Positions 1-8,405 of a stretch of DNA of 64,000 nucleotides are shown in pieces. The stretch is from Actinotalea subterranea (lineage in GTDB: Bacteria; Actinomycetota; Actinomycetes; Actinomycetales; Cellulomonadaceae), in NCBI RefSeq assembly GCF_008364845.1, contig NZ_VTTP01000001.1, forward strand, positions 620,602 through 684,601, read 5' to 3'. The notes under the pieces were generated by a model. The model searched no databases. It had not been told where the DNA came from and saw nothing but the letters and a program-made list of their open reading frames with translations. How positions within the stretch are numbered: the first letter of the stretch is position 1; each line of letters starts with the position of its first letter. Both the position numbers and the translations under genes were made by a program.

Positions 1-2
1 TC

Positions 3-92
3 GACACGCGCCGGTTCTACGAGCGCCACGGGTTCACGAACGTCGAGCCGGGTCAGGACTACCGCATGCTGCTGTACCTGCGGGGGCTGTGA
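3..92 (+). CDS. C-terminal end of a probable GNAT N-acetyltransferase
   Basis: Only the last 29 codons and the stop are inside the window. The fragment contains FYERHGF followed by a short beta-rich tail. This matches the C-terminal acceptor-side segment of GNAT acetyltransferases, where an Arg/Phe-Tyr-x-x-x-Gly-Phe segment lies near the acetyl-CoA pocket. Substrate cannot be inferred. The gene ends 62 bp before the convergent RidA gene. The family call rests on this one motif. Confidence 0.55.
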   Translation, partial: DTRRFYERHGFTNVEPGQDYRMLLYLRGL

Positions 93-154
93 GCCCGCGC
101 CTCGAGGCGTGCCGGGACACACCCCCACCGGGACGCTGAGCTGCGCGTCCGTCG

Positions 155-556
155 TCAGCGCAGCACGGCCGCCACGGCGTCGATCTCGAGGACCGCCCCG
201 GGCGGGCCCACGTCGAGCACGGTGACCACGGTGATGACCGGCGGGGCGGCGTCGTGCGGCCAGAACTCGGCGAAGGCCGCGACGGCCTCCTGCACGTCCG
301 CGCCGTCGGTGTGGAAGATCGTCCACTTCACGACGTCGGCGACCTGGGCGCCGGCCGCCTCGAGGCACGTGCGGAGGTTGGCGAGCGCCTGACGGAACTG
401 CTCCGCCGTGCCGGGCCCGACCACGGCGCCGTCGGGCCCCACCCCGTTCATGCCGCCGACGTAGACGGTGTCGGCGCCGGCGGGCACCCGCACCGTCCAG
501 GTGAAGGCGGGGCTCGAGTGCAGGCTCGGCGGGTTGATGTGCGTGATGGATGTCAT
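155..556 (-). CDS. RidA/YjgF-family protein
   Basis: 133 residues, the usual length of a single-domain Rid protein. Canonical RidA hydrolyses reactive enamine/imine intermediates as a trimer in the cytosol. The fold signature is visible: a start-site VYVGGMNGVGPDG segment, an EQFRQALANLRTCLEAAGA helix and a C-terminal strand ending LEIDAVAAV. The catalytic arginine expected just before that strand is absent: the sequence reads GPPGAVLEI where active RidA has an Arg. This is therefore more likely a divergent Rid subgroup than a housekeeping imine deaminase. It is transcribed divergently from the CGNR regulator, and a shared palindrome lies between the two genes. Family assignment is firm; activity is unknown. 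Confidence 0.85.
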   Translation of the reverse strand: MTSITHINPPSLHSSPAFTWTVRVPAGADTVYVGGMNGVGPDGAVVGPGTAEQFRQALANLRTCLEAAGAQVADVVKWTIFHTDGADVQEAVAAFAEFWPHDAAPPVITVVTVLDVGPPGAVLEIDAVAAVLR

Positions 557-565
557 GCGACGAGA

Positions 566-588
566 TGTAACCAGTTAAGGTGGTTACA
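566..588. promoter_or_regulatory. Inverted-repeat operator between RidA and CGNR genes
   Basis: TGTAACCA (566-573) and TGGTTACA (581-588) are a perfect 8-bp inverted repeat separated by 7 bp. The right arm ends on the A of the downstream ATG, and the spacer supplies the AAGGTGG ribosome-binding site. A protein bound here would block both transcription and ribosome access for the regulator, and could also control the divergent RidA gene whose start is 10 bp away. Confidence 0.6.
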
Positions 589-1163
589 TGCAACAGAGCT
601 CCGAGCCGGACCTGCGCCGCCGCTTCCGGACGGGCCGCCCCTGCCTCGACCTGGCACACACGGGCGGCGAGGACGAGCTCGCGCGGTGGGAGATCGTGCA
701 CGGCCCGGACGACGTCGGCCGTCTGCTCGCCCGCCTCCTCGACATCCCGGCGCCGCCCGCGGACGAGCGCGACCTCGCGGCTCTGCGCGTGCTGCGCGGC
801 GCGGTGACCCGCATCGCGTACGGCCTCGCCGAGGGCACGCCGCCGGTCACGGTCGAGCGCCCGCGGCCGGGCGACGTCGCGGCGATCAACGCAGCGGCAG
901 CCCTCCCGCCCCTCACGCCCGCGCTGCTGCCCGACGGCGTAGCCACCGTCGTCGCGCCGACCGCGACCGCGGCCCTGTCCACGCTCGCGCGCGACGCCAT
1001 CGACCTCTTCGGCAGCCCCCTGGCGCAGCGCATCCGTGTGTGCGCGGCCGAGAACTGCGGGCTCCTGCTGGTCGACACCAGCCGGGCGAACCAACGGCGC
1101 TGGTGCTCGATGGAGGTCTGCGGCAACCGCGCCAAGGTCAGGGCGCACCGCGCGGACGCCTAG
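588..1163 (+). CDS. CGNR zinc-finger transcriptional regulator (ABATE domain)
   Basis: 191 residues. The N-terminal part (about 10-145) matches the ABATE domain, starting with the typical RPCLDLAHT segment. The C-terminus carries the zinc finger that names the family: C152 and C157, then C173 and the CGNR box at 178-181. Such proteins are usually DNA-binding regulators of neighbouring catabolic genes. The start is fixed by AAGGTGG four bases upstream of ATG. The operator overlapping this start suggests autoregulation and control of the divergent RidA gene. Effector unknown. Confidence 0.85.
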   Translation: MQQSSEPDLRRRFRTGRPCLDLAHTGGEDELARWEIVHGPDDVGRLLARLLDIPAPPADERDLAALRVLRGAVTRIAYGLAEGTPPVTVERPRPGDVAAINAAAALPPLTPALLPDGVATVVAPTATAALSTLARDAIDLFGSPLAQRIRVCAAENCGLLLVDTSRANQRRWCSMEVCGNRAKVRAHRADA

Positions 1164-1249
1164 CTGTACCAGCCAGGAGCGACGGGGCGGGTCTCGGCGC
1201 TGCGATCGCGGGGCCGCGACCACTGCGGCACGCGACGCGCCCCGCCGGC

Positions 1250-2491
1250 TCAGTACCGGTAGACCGTCTCCGCCCGGTGCACGCCGCGGGGACCGTACGG
1301 CGCCTTCTCGAGCCACGCCGACGCCTCGGCGTCCTGCGGCGCACGGGCGGCGGCGGCACGTACGGCCGCCGCCGTCTCGGGCCCCGGGCGCAGGTGCGCC
1401 AGGGCCTCGCCCGCGGCGTCGCGGTTGAACAGCGCGGCCGACCTGCGCGCGAGGGCGAACGCCTCCACGGGTGTGCGCGCGGCGGCGCGGTTGGTCGCCC
1501 GGAGCGCCGCCGCGATCGCGACGGCCGCGGCCTCAGCGTCGGGCACCCCCGAGTTCAGCCCCCGCGCCCCGAACGGCGCGAACAGGTGCGCCGCCTCGCC
1601 CACCAGCAGTACGCGCCGGCTCGGGTCCGCGAAGTCGTGCGCCACGAGCTGGAGGAACTGGTACGTCGACACCCAGGACGTGCGGTCCGCGTAGCCGGGT
1701 GGGAGCACCGCGTCCAGCCACGCACGCACGCCGTCCGGCGAGGCGAGCCCCTCCGGGTCGTCGCCGTCCACGAGCTGGAGGTCCACGCGGTACCCGCCCG
1801 CGAAGGGGACCACGAGGACGTTGCGCCCGTCGACCGCGGGGTGCGCGTAGTGGAAGTGCCGCTCGCGGGGCAGCGTGGGCTGCTCGATCTCGTCGACGTC
1901 GACGACGACGTACCAGCCGTCGTCCTTGCCACCCTCCATCCGGGCCCCGACCTGCTTGCGCACGACCGAGCGGGAGCCGTCGGCCCCGACGACGTACTCG
2001 GCCGTCCACCGCCGCCCGGACGACGTCGTGAGCGTCACGCCGGCGTCGTCCGCGCTCACGCCGGCGATCTCCTGGTCCCACACGAGCTCGACGCCGGCGA
2101 CCACGGCGCGCGCCTGGAGGTACGCCTCGATGCGGACCTGCGGCAGGCTCGTGAAGTGCGGGTACACGCCCTCGGGCGGCGACGGGTACGTCTTCGCGTA
2201 CACCTCGCGGCCCTCGTAGAAGGTGCGCTGGGTGTTCCAGTACACCCCGTGGCGGGAGAGCTCCGCACCGAGCCCGGGGCTGATCCGGTCGAGGATCTGC
2301 AGCGTCTGGCTGTGCGTGAAGATGGCCCGGCTGCCGGGCCGTTGCCGGCCCTCGGGCCCGGCCTCGAGCACGGTCACCGGGACGCCGTAGGCACGCAGCG
2401 CGAGGGCGGCCGTGAGGCCGACCGGCCCCGCCCCGACCACGATCACCCCGCGGGCCGTGCCGTCCGGGCTCTGTGCGCTCACGCTGGACAT
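1250..2491 (-). CDS. FAD-dependent aromatic-ring monooxygenase (PheA/TfdB class)
   Basis: 413 residues, single-component group A flavin hydroxylase expected to add OH to a phenolic ring using NAD(P)H and O2. Visible motifs are the dinucleotide-binding VVGAGPVGLTAA near the N-terminus, the central VVGADGSRSVVRK (DG motif) and the FAD ribityl motif VGEAAHLFAPFGARGLNSG, where Glu replaces the usual Asp of GDAAH. It is the last gene of an operon with the CoA ligase (13-bp overlap) and the FAH hydrolase. Substrate is not deducible; a hydroxybenzoate or hydroxybenzoyl-CoA 5-hydroxylase feeding gentisate would fit the nearby operon. Confidence 0.8.
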   Translation of the reverse strand: MSSVSAQSPDGTARGVIVVGAGPVGLTAALALRAYGVPVTVLEAGPEGRQRPGSRAIFTHSQTLQILDRISPGLGAELSRHGVYWNTQRTFYEGREVYAKTYPSPPEGVYPHFTSLPQVRIEAYLQARAVVAGVELVWDQEIAGVSADDAGVTLTTSSGRRWTAEYVVGADGSRSVVRKQVGARMEGGKDDGWYVVVDVDEIEQPTLPRERHFHYAHPAVDGRNVLVVPFAGGYRVDLQLVDGDDPEGLASPDGVRAWLDAVLPPGYADRTSWVSTYQFLQLVAHDFADPSRRVLLVGEAAHLFAPFGARGLNSGVPDAEAAAVAIAAALRATNRAAARTPVEAFALARRSAALFNRDAAGEALAHLRPGPETAAAVRAAAARAPQDAEASAWLEKAPYGPRGVHRAETVYRY

Positions 2492-4620
2492 GGTTCTCCT
2501 CTCGGGGGTGCCGCCACGACCAGGGCGTCGAGGGCGACGGGGCCATCGGCCGTGAGCCGGACCGGGTTCAGGTCGACCTCGGCGATGTCGTGGTGCTCAC
2601 TGATCAGGTCGCCCACCGCGCGCAGCACGTGGGCCAGGGCCGCGACGTCGACCCCGGGCCCGCCCCGGAAGCCGTCGAGCACGGCCCGGGGCAGCGCGCG
2701 GACCATCTCCTGTGCGCGCGCCGGGGACAGCGGGGCGAGCCTCAGCACCGGGTCGCGGCCGAGCTCCGCGGCGACGCCGCCCAGCCCGAGGAGCACGACG
2801 GGGCCGAAGACGCGGTCACGCACGGCACCCACGATGAGGTCCGTCCCGGGCTCGGCCATCACCTCGACGAGGTACCGCCGGGTGGCGGCGCGCGGGCTGT
2901 CGGCCGACGCGTGGGACGCCTCGTGCTCGATCGCGTCGATCGCGTCGAGCGCCCGGTCGAGCGCGGCCCGGTCGGTCAGGCCGACGTGCACCCCGCCGAC
3001 GTCGGACTTGTGGAGCACGTCCGCGTCGAGGACCTTGACGACGACGGGCCGCCCGGGCCGCGCGAGGTCGTCGAACGCCGCGTGGGCCTGCGACCGGTCG
3101 GCCGCCGGGCGGCGTACCGGCGCACGCACGCCGTAGGACTCGAGGAGCGTCTTGCCCTCGTGCTCGTCGAGCGTGCGCCCGACGCCGCGCGTGGGCGTCA
3201 CCGGCTCGGCGTCCCGGACGCCGCGCAGGCGGGCATCGGTGACGACCGCCGTCAGGGCAGTCGCGAGCTCCCCCGGCCCGGCGAGCATCGGCACGCCCGC
3301 GAGGTCCAGCTCCCGACGGCGCTCGACCATCGCAGCCTCGGGTCCCCCGCTCGCGAAGAGCACGCGGCCCGCGACGGGCCGCAGGGCGGTGACGGGGTCG
3401 AGCGCTCCGGGCTCGTCGAGCGCGAACACGCCGACGACGTCGACGGCGGGGTCGGCGACGACCGCCGCGACGACGTCGCCGAAGCCCGCGGCCGGCCGGC
3501 CGGTGTCCACGGGGTTGCGCTGGAACGTGAGGGGCGGGAGCAGCTCGGCGATGCGCCGCTGGGTCGCGCCGCCGAGGGCCGGGAGGTCGATGCCGCGTGC
3601 GCCGAGCGCGTCGGCGACGACCAGGCCCGGCCCTGCCTGCCCCGTGACGAGCCCGACGCCGGCCCGCGAGCCCGCCGTGAGCCTGAGCACGCGCAGCGCC
3701 GCGAGCGAGGAGACCATCTCCTCGAGGCTCCCGACGACGACGGCGCCGGCCTGCTGAAGCGCGGCACGGGTCAGCGCGTACGAGCCCGTCATCGCACCGG
3801 TGTGCGACCGCGCGAAGTCCGACACGTCCGAGCGTCCCACCACGAACGCGACCACGGGCTTACGCGCGGTGACCCGGCGCAGCGCCGCGACGAGCGCCCG
3901 GCCGTCGGCGACACCCTCGATGTGCAGGCCGACGGCGGTCGTCGCGTCGTCCTGCGCGAGGAAGTCCAGGAGCTCCGGGAAGTCGACGTCGACCGCGTTG
4001 CCGAGCCCGGCACCGAGCCGCAGGCCCACGCCCGCACGCGCCAGCATGAACGCGATGGTCAGGTTCACGCCGCCCGACTGCGCGACGACGCTCACCGAGC
4101 CCGCCGCGAGCTCGGCCACGGCCGGCATGAAGTTTGCCGTCGTGGCGTCGACCGGGTTCATGAACCCGGACGTGTTGGGCCCGAGGAGGCGGATGCCCGC
4201 GTCCTGCGCCGTGCGCGCGACCCGCTGCTGGAGGCGCGCGCCCTCGGGGCCGCTCTCGGCGAAGCCGCCGGCGCACACGACGGCGGCGCGGACGCCTGCC
4301 GCGCCGGCGTCCTCGAGCGCTCCGGGGACGGCCTCGGGCGGGACCACGAGGACCGCAAGGTCCACGCCGGTGCACTCCCGGAGGCTGCCGATCACCGGCC
4401 GCCCGAGCACCTCCCCGCCGCGCGGGTTGACAGGGTGCAGGGCGCCGGGGAAGTGCCGCAGCGCCTGCACCATCGCGTGGCCGGCCTTCCCGGGCTGCGC
4501 GGACGCGCCGACGACCGCGACGGCGGCGGGGCGGAACATCGGCTCGAGCGGGTGCTGACCGGCGTACGACGGGCCGCGCGCCGCGTCCACCTGCTCGGTG
4601 GTCGGGCGGACGGCTGTCAC
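2479..4620 (-). CDS. ADP-forming acyl-CoA synthetase (CoA-binding + ATP-grasp)
   Basis: 713 residues. It begins with a CoA-binding Rossmann domain (AAVAVVGASAQPGKAGHA, about residues 25-150). This is followed by two succinyl-CoA-ligase-like subdomains and a C-terminal ATP-grasp domain starting near LDEHEGKTLLESYGVRAP. This is the Acd architecture, which interconverts acid + ATP + CoA with acyl-CoA + ADP + Pi. No acetyltransferase domain is fused. GTG at 4620 is preferred because it overlaps the FAH stop in a GTGA; the reading frame continues upstream but inside the FAH gene. Between an FAH hydrolase and a ring hydroxylase it probably handles an acid or CoA ester of the same pathway. Confidence 0.85.
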   Translation of the reverse strand: MTAVRPTTEQVDAARGPSYAGQHPLEPMFRPAAVAVVGASAQPGKAGHAMVQALRHFPGALHPVNPRGGEVLGRPVIGSLRECTGVDLAVLVVPPEAVPGALEDAGAAGVRAAVVCAGGFAESGPEGARLQQRVARTAQDAGIRLLGPNTSGFMNPVDATTANFMPAVAELAAGSVSVVAQSGGVNLTIAFMLARAGVGLRLGAGLGNAVDVDFPELLDFLAQDDATTAVGLHIEGVADGRALVAALRRVTARKPVVAFVVGRSDVSDFARSHTGAMTGSYALTRAALQQAGAVVVGSLEEMVSSLAALRVLRLTAGSRAGVGLVTGQAGPGLVVADALGARGIDLPALGGATQRRIAELLPPLTFQRNPVDTGRPAAGFGDVVAAVVADPAVDVVGVFALDEPGALDPVTALRPVAGRVLFASGGPEAAMVERRRELDLAGVPMLAGPGELATALTAVVTDARLRGVRDAEPVTPTRGVGRTLDEHEGKTLLESYGVRAPVRRPAADRSQAHAAFDDLARPGRPVVVKVLDADVLHKSDVGGVHVGLTDRAALDRALDAIDAIEHEASHASADSPRAATRRYLVEVMAEPGTDLIVGAVRDRVFGPVVLLGLGGVAAELGRDPVLRLAPLSPARAQEMVRALPRAVLDGFRGGPGVDVAALAHVLRAVGDLISEHHDIAEVDLNPVRLTADGPVALDALVVAAPPRGEPCPA

Positions 4621-5474
4621 CGCTGCCCCGGGCGGGTGGCGTACGCGATCGCGCGCTCGTCGCTCACGCCGACCTCGAGCCGTCCGAGGCCCTCGATCTC
4701 GACGGCGACCTGGTCGCCGGCCGCGACGGGTCCCACGCCGGCGGGCGTGCCGGTGGCGATGACGTCCCCGGGGTGGAGGGTCATCACGTGGCTCGTGTAG
4801 GCGATGAGCTCGGCGACGCCGTAGATGAGGTCGGCGGTCGAGGCGCGCTGACGCAGCTCTGCCCCGACCCAGCACCTCAGCTCGAGCGAGCCCGGGTCGG
4901 GCACCTCGTCGGCCGTGGTCACCCAGGGTCCGATCGGCGTGAACGTGTCGAAGGACTTGCGGGTCGAGCGGTCCTCGCCGGACCGCACCGTGATGTCCAG
5001 GAGCGGCACGTACCCGAAGACGTGCTCGAGGGCCCGTTCCGCGGGTACGCGGCTCGCCTCGCGGCCGATGACCACGCCGAGCTCTCCCTCGTGGTCGGTG
5101 CGCACGTCGGTGTACGGGAGCCGGATCAGCCCGCCGTGGCCGATGACCGACGAGCTCGCCTTGAGGAAGACGCCGTAGTCGGCGATGGTCCGCTGCTCGC
5201 CCATCTCGGCCTTGTGGTCGAGGTAGTTCACGGGTGCACCGACCACCTTGCCGGGACGCGCGAGGGGGGCCGCGAGCCGCAGCGCGCCGGCAGCGCGGGC
5301 CGGCAGCGTGTCGAGGTCGAGCGACCGGAGCTCGTCGAGCGTGCCGCCCCGCTCGAGGAACGACAGGAGCGGGCCGCCGGCGCCCGGCACGAGGTCGAGG
5401 GCGTCGGTGAGATCGACGGCCCGGTCGCCCAGGAGGGCGTGCAGGCGCGCGTCGAGGGTGCTGGCTAACCTCAT
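4617..5474 (-). CDS. Fumarylacetoacetate hydrolase-family protein
   Basis: 285 residues. FAH-fold hydrolases cleave C-C bonds of acylpyruvates or act as decarboxylase/isomerases in aromatic meta- and gentisate pathways. The metal-site region HEGELGVVIG and the C-terminal HPGDVIATGTPAGVG signature are both present, as is KASSSVIG in the substrate loop. ATG at 5474 is chosen because the family consensus begins there and a GGGAG lies just upstream. It is the first gene of a three-gene overlapping operon, divergent from a PaaX regulator. A second paralogue lies in the gentisate operon at 17561-18433, so this copy probably acts on a different ring-cleavage product. Confidence 0.85.
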   Translation of the reverse strand: MRLASTLDARLHALLGDRAVDLTDALDLVPGAGGPLLSFLERGGTLDELRSLDLDTLPARAAGALRLAAPLARPGKVVGAPVNYLDHKAEMGEQRTIADYGVFLKASSSVIGHGGLIRLPYTDVRTDHEGELGVVIGREASRVPAERALEHVFGYVPLLDITVRSGEDRSTRKSFDTFTPIGPWVTTADEVPDPGSLELRCWVGAELRQRASTADLIYGVAELIAYTSHVMTLHPGDVIATGTPAGVGPVAAGDQVAVEIEGLGRLEVGVSDERAIAYATRPGQR

Positions 5475-5503
5475 CGTCAGTGGCTCCCGGACTGGCTGGA
5501 ATG

Positions 5504-5539
5504 TGACATGACTATCGGCGAGCGGCGTAGGATATGTCA
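5504..5539. promoter_or_regulatory. TGACAT / ATGTCA inverted repeat, candidate PaaX operator
   Basis: TGACAT (5504-5509) and ATGTCA (5534-5539) face each other across 24 bp in the divergent promoter region between the FAH operon and the PaaX gene. The half-site recurs as two direct copies in front of the second PaaX gene (12514 and 12523). Binding by PaaX is inferred from position and recurrence only. Confidence 0.45.
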
Positions 5540-5581
5540 AGCATCGCTCGGGCTGCGGGCGACAGGACGAGAGGGGCTGCC

Positions 5582-6550
5582 GTGGCACACGTGAGCCGGA
5601 CCGACGCGGACGGGCCACGCGCACCGCGCACCCGCCAGGGCTCCCCGCCGAGCCTGCTCCTGACCCTGCTGGGCGACTACTGGTGGGGGCAGGAGGAGCC
5701 GCTGCCGTCGGCCGCGCTCGTCGACCTGCTCGCGGACTTCGGCGTCAGCGACGTCGCCGCGCGCGCGGCGCTCAGCCGCATGGTCAAGCACGGGCTGCTC
5801 GTCTCGACGCGCAACGGGCGCAACACGTTCTACGCGATGACCCCGCGCGCGCAGGCGGTCATGCGCGAGGGCGCCGTCCGGATCGTCGCCTTCGGCAGGG
5901 GCGACGGCGCCGAGTGGGACGGCCGGTGGAGCCTCGTGGCGTTCTCGGTGCCGGAGGCCAACCGCTCCGCCCGCGAGGCCCTGCGGACCCGGCTGCGCTG
6001 GCTGGGGTTCGCCCCGCTCTACGACGCCCTGTGGATCTCCCCGCACCCGCGCCACGACCAGGCGCTCGCCGAGCTCGGCGACCTCGGGGTGACCAGCGCG
6101 ACCGCGTTCGTCGCGACGTCGCCCGAGCTGCCGGCGACGACGCTGGCCCCCCAGAGCGCATGGGACCTCGAGGGGCTCGCCGACCTGTACCGGGCGTTCG
6201 TCGCGGAGTGGAAGCCCACGCACTCGGCCCTCGGCAAGGGGACCATCTCCCCGGTCGACGCCCTCACCCGCAGGACCGAGCTCATGGACGCCTGGCGCGC
6301 GTTCCCGGGCCTGGACCCCGACCTGCCGCGGCGGCTGCTGCCCGTCGACTGGCCGCGGGACGCCGCGCGCGACCTGTTCCTCGACACGTACGAGAAGCTC
6401 GGCGCCCCCGCGTCGGTCCGCGTGCGCCAGGTGATCGGCGCCTACGCCCCCGAGCTCGCGACGCGCGTCGTCCAGTTCTCCGTCGCCGCGGACCACCCGG
6501 GCCCCCGGGCCCCTGACGTCGCGCTCAGCCCGGCGGCGTCGGCTCGCTGA
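5582..6550 (+). CDS. PaaX-family transcriptional regulator (copy 1)
   Basis: 322 residues from GTG 5582. An in-frame ATG at 5534 exists but lies inside the putative operator, whereas GAGAGGGG sits five bases before this GTG. The N-terminal winged helix includes SLLLTLLGDYWW and VAARAALSRMVKHGLLVSTRNGRN. It is followed by the PaaX central ferredoxin-like domain (WSLVAFSVPE, LRWLGFAPLYDALWISPH) and the alpha-helical C-terminal domain. PaaX proteins are repressors released by aryl-CoA thioesters such as phenylacetyl-CoA. It is divergent from the FAH/ligase/monooxygenase operon, its likely target. Its 3' end overlaps the convergent thioesterase gene by 26 bp. Confidence 0.88.
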   Translation: MAHVSRTDADGPRAPRTRQGSPPSLLLTLLGDYWWGQEEPLPSAALVDLLADFGVSDVAARAALSRMVKHGLLVSTRNGRNTFYAMTPRAQAVMREGAVRIVAFGRGDGAEWDGRWSLVAFSVPEANRSAREALRTRLRWLGFAPLYDALWISPHPRHDQALAELGDLGVTSATAFVATSPELPATTLAPQSAWDLEGLADLYRAFVAEWKPTHSALGKGTISPVDALTRRTELMDAWRAFPGLDPDLPRRLLPVDWPRDAARDLFLDTYEKLGAPASVRVRQVIGAYAPELATRVVQFSVAADHPGPRAPDVALSPAASAR

Positions 6551-6926
6551 CCACGGCCCCGAGGCCCGCGCGCAGCGCCGGCGGGAGCTCGGCCGGCTGG
6601 TCGTGCGCGTCGACGTGGACGCAGGTCGTCGAGCCCTGCACGCACACCGCGCCGTCCCGCACGACCCGCCAGCCGTAGGTGATCGACGTGCGCCCGAGGT
6701 TGGTGGCCCGCACCTCGACCTGCACCTCGTCCCCGAACCTCAGGGGCGCGAGGAAGTCCACGACCACGTGCCGGCGCGGGTAGCTCGTGAGGTCGACCGC
6801 GCCCGCCGCGCGCAGCAGCTGGTGCTCGGCCCGCTCGGCCCAGCGCAGCGCGGCCGTGTGGTGGATCCGGCCGCCCGCGTCGGTGTCCACGAACTCCACG
6901 CGCACGGGTTCGCTGTGCGTGCGCAC
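6525..6926 (-). CDS. Hotdog acyl-CoA thioesterase (4HBT/YbgC type)
   Basis: 133 residues, one hotdog domain. The diagnostic start VRVEFVDTDAGGRIHHTAALRWAE carries the Asp used by 4-hydroxybenzoyl-CoA thioesterases. The VVVDFLAPLRFGDEVQVEV strand follows. The GTG start immediately follows the SDR stop codon with no gap, so it is translated as the last gene of the beta-oxidation-like operon. In the proposed pathway it would release a free aromatic acid, for example gentisate from gentisyl-CoA. Family firm; substrate inferred. Confidence 0.85.
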   Translation of the reverse strand: MRTHSEPVRVEFVDTDAGGRIHHTAALRWAERAEHQLLRAAGAVDLTSYPRRHVVVDFLAPLRFGDEVQVEVRATNLGRTSITYGWRVVRDGAVCVQGSTTCVHVDAHDQPAELPPALRAGLGAVVSEPTPPG

Positions 6927-7844
6927 TCAGTCCCCCAGGTCCAGCGGCGGCAGGGTGATCCCGCTCGGCTGCGCGTGCGCCGCGAACGTCGTCGGCCACT
7001 GCGCGGCGATCGCGTCGGCGGTCCAGCCGCCCTCGCGGTAGGTGACGGCGAGCTCCTGCGGCACCGAGTACACCGAGAGCTTGTCCCCGCCGATGCCGAT
7101 CGCCTGGCCGGTCACCCCGGCGGACGCGTCGGACGCGAGCCACACGACCAGTGGCGCGACGTCCTCGGGCCCGCCGAGCGCGTGGTCGCGCCGCACGACG
7201 CGCGGCAGCGGCTCGCCACGGTCGTACGCGGCGGCGACGTCGGCGTACACGGGGATCGTCGCCGTCATGGCGGTGATCGCCGTCGGCACGATCGCGTTGA
7301 CCATGACCCCTGCGCGCGCGAGCTCGAGGGACCACGTCCGGGCCATCGCGACGACGCCCGCCTTCGCGGCCGCGTAGCTCGTCTGGCCGATGTTGCCGTG
7401 CTGCCCCGCGGGCGAGCCGACGAGCACGATCCGGCCACCCTCGCCCCGATCCCGCATGTGCACGGCCGCCGCCCGGGCGGTCGTGAACGCCCCACGCAGG
7501 TGCGTCTGGACGACGAGGTCGAAGTCCTCGTCGGTCGTCTTCCACAGCATGCGGTCCCGCAGCACGCCCGCGTTCGCCACGAGCACGTCGAGCCCGCCGA
7601 ACGCCTCGACCGCGGCGGCCACGAGGAGGTCGGCCGTCTCGGTCGGCCCGACGGGTGCGACGACGGCGACCGCGGACCCGCCGTCGGCCGTGATCGCGTC
7701 GACCGTCTGCTGCGCGGAGCCCGCGTCGACGTCGTTGACCACGACGCTGGCGCCGGCCGCCGCCAATGCGCGGGCGTAGGCCCTGCCGAGGCCCTGACCG
7801 CTGCCCGTGACGACGGCCGCCTTGCCCGTGAGGTCCGTGCTCAT
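6927..7844 (-). CDS. SDR-family dehydrogenase (3-hydroxyacyl-CoA dehydrogenase-like)
   Basis: 305 residues. The Rossmann motif TGSGQGLG, the VANAG segment and the catalytic Ser-Tyr-Lys set (VGSPAGQHG then SYAAAKAG) are all present. It resembles the dehydrogenase domain of MFE-2 type multifunctional enzymes, including a long C-terminal tail with PVYADVAAAYDRGEPLP. It starts with an ATGA overlap on the MaoC hydratase stop, so the two are coupled. In sequence it would oxidise the 3-hydroxyacyl-CoA made by MaoC to a 3-ketoacyl-CoA for the thiolase. Confidence 0.82.
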   Translation of the reverse strand: MSTDLTGKAAVVTGSGQGLGRAYARALAAAGASVVVNDVDAGSAQQTVDAITADGGSAVAVVAPVGPTETADLLVAAAVEAFGGLDVLVANAGVLRDRMLWKTTDEDFDLVVQTHLRGAFTTARAAAVHMRDRGEGGRIVLVGSPAGQHGNIGQTSYAAAKAGVVAMARTWSLELARAGVMVNAIVPTAITAMTATIPVYADVAAAYDRGEPLPRVVRRDHALGGPEDVAPLVVWLASDASAGVTGQAIGIGGDKLSVYSVPQELAVTYREGGWTADAIAAQWPTTFAAHAQPSGITLPPLDLGD

Positions 7845-8338
7845 GCGTAGTACCTCACGATCATCACGGCGACGGCGGCGGGCTTGGCCTGCCCCTCGAC
7901 CTCGAAGGTGTTCTCGAAGACGGCCTGGTAGCCGCCCGGCACCTCGGTGACCTCCGTGAGCGTCGACGTCACACGGATGCGTGAGCCGACCCGCACGGGT
8001 GCGGGGAAGCGGAGCCGGTCGAGCCCGTAGTTGACGCCCGTGGCGACGCCGGTGACGTCCACGAGCTCGGCCATGAGCGGGACGACGAGGGCCAGGGTGA
8101 AGTAGCCGTGGACGATCGTGCCGCCGAACGGCGTGCGGGCCGCGTACTCCTGGTCCAGGTGGATCGGGTTGTGGTCGCCCGTGAGGTCGGCGAACCGGTC
8201 GACCTCGTCCTGCGTCACGGTGCGCCAGGACGAGGGGCCGAACGTGCGGCCGACGGCGGCGGGCAGGTCGGCGAGGGGAACTGCGGCGGGGCCGGCCGGT
8301 GCGGCCGTGGCCCCGGGGGCTGCGTGCTCTGCGGTCAT
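7841..8338 (-). CDS. MaoC-like enoyl-CoA hydratase
   Basis: 165 residues with one hotdog hydratase-2 domain. The R-specific hydratase motif is clear: FADLTGDHNPIHLDQEYAA supplies the catalytic Asp and His, followed by FGGTIVHGYFTLALV. An Ala/Pro-rich 30-residue N-terminal stretch precedes the domain. It adds water to a 2-enoyl-CoA, the step before the overlapping SDR gene. The 67-bp gap to the thiolase is the largest gap in this operon and shows no obvious promoter. Confidence 0.85.
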   Translation of the reverse strand: MTAEHAAPGATAAPAGPAAVPLADLPAAVGRTFGPSSWRTVTQDEVDRFADLTGDHNPIHLDQEYAARTPFGGTIVHGYFTLALVVPLMAELVDVTGVATGVNYGLDRLRFPAPVRVGSRIRVTSTLTEVTEVPGGYQAVFENTFEVEGQAKPAAVAVMIVRYYA

Positions 8339-8405
8339 GGTGCGCTCGCTCTCGTGGTGGTCGGCGGGTCGGGCAGGGCTTCGGTCAGGGGGGCGGCGGT
8401 CCGGT

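Noticed and set aside
254..4800. Very long plus-strand reading frames opposite the monooxygenase and ligase genes
   Set aside because: They are Arg/Ala/Gly/Pro-rich shadows produced by high GC content; the minus-strand genes have clear domains, ribosome-binding sites and overlaps.
5534..5581. ATG 5534 as start of PaaX copy 1
   Set aside because: It lies inside the proposed operator and has no ribosome-binding site, while GTG 5582 has GAGAGGGG five bases upstream and fits family length.
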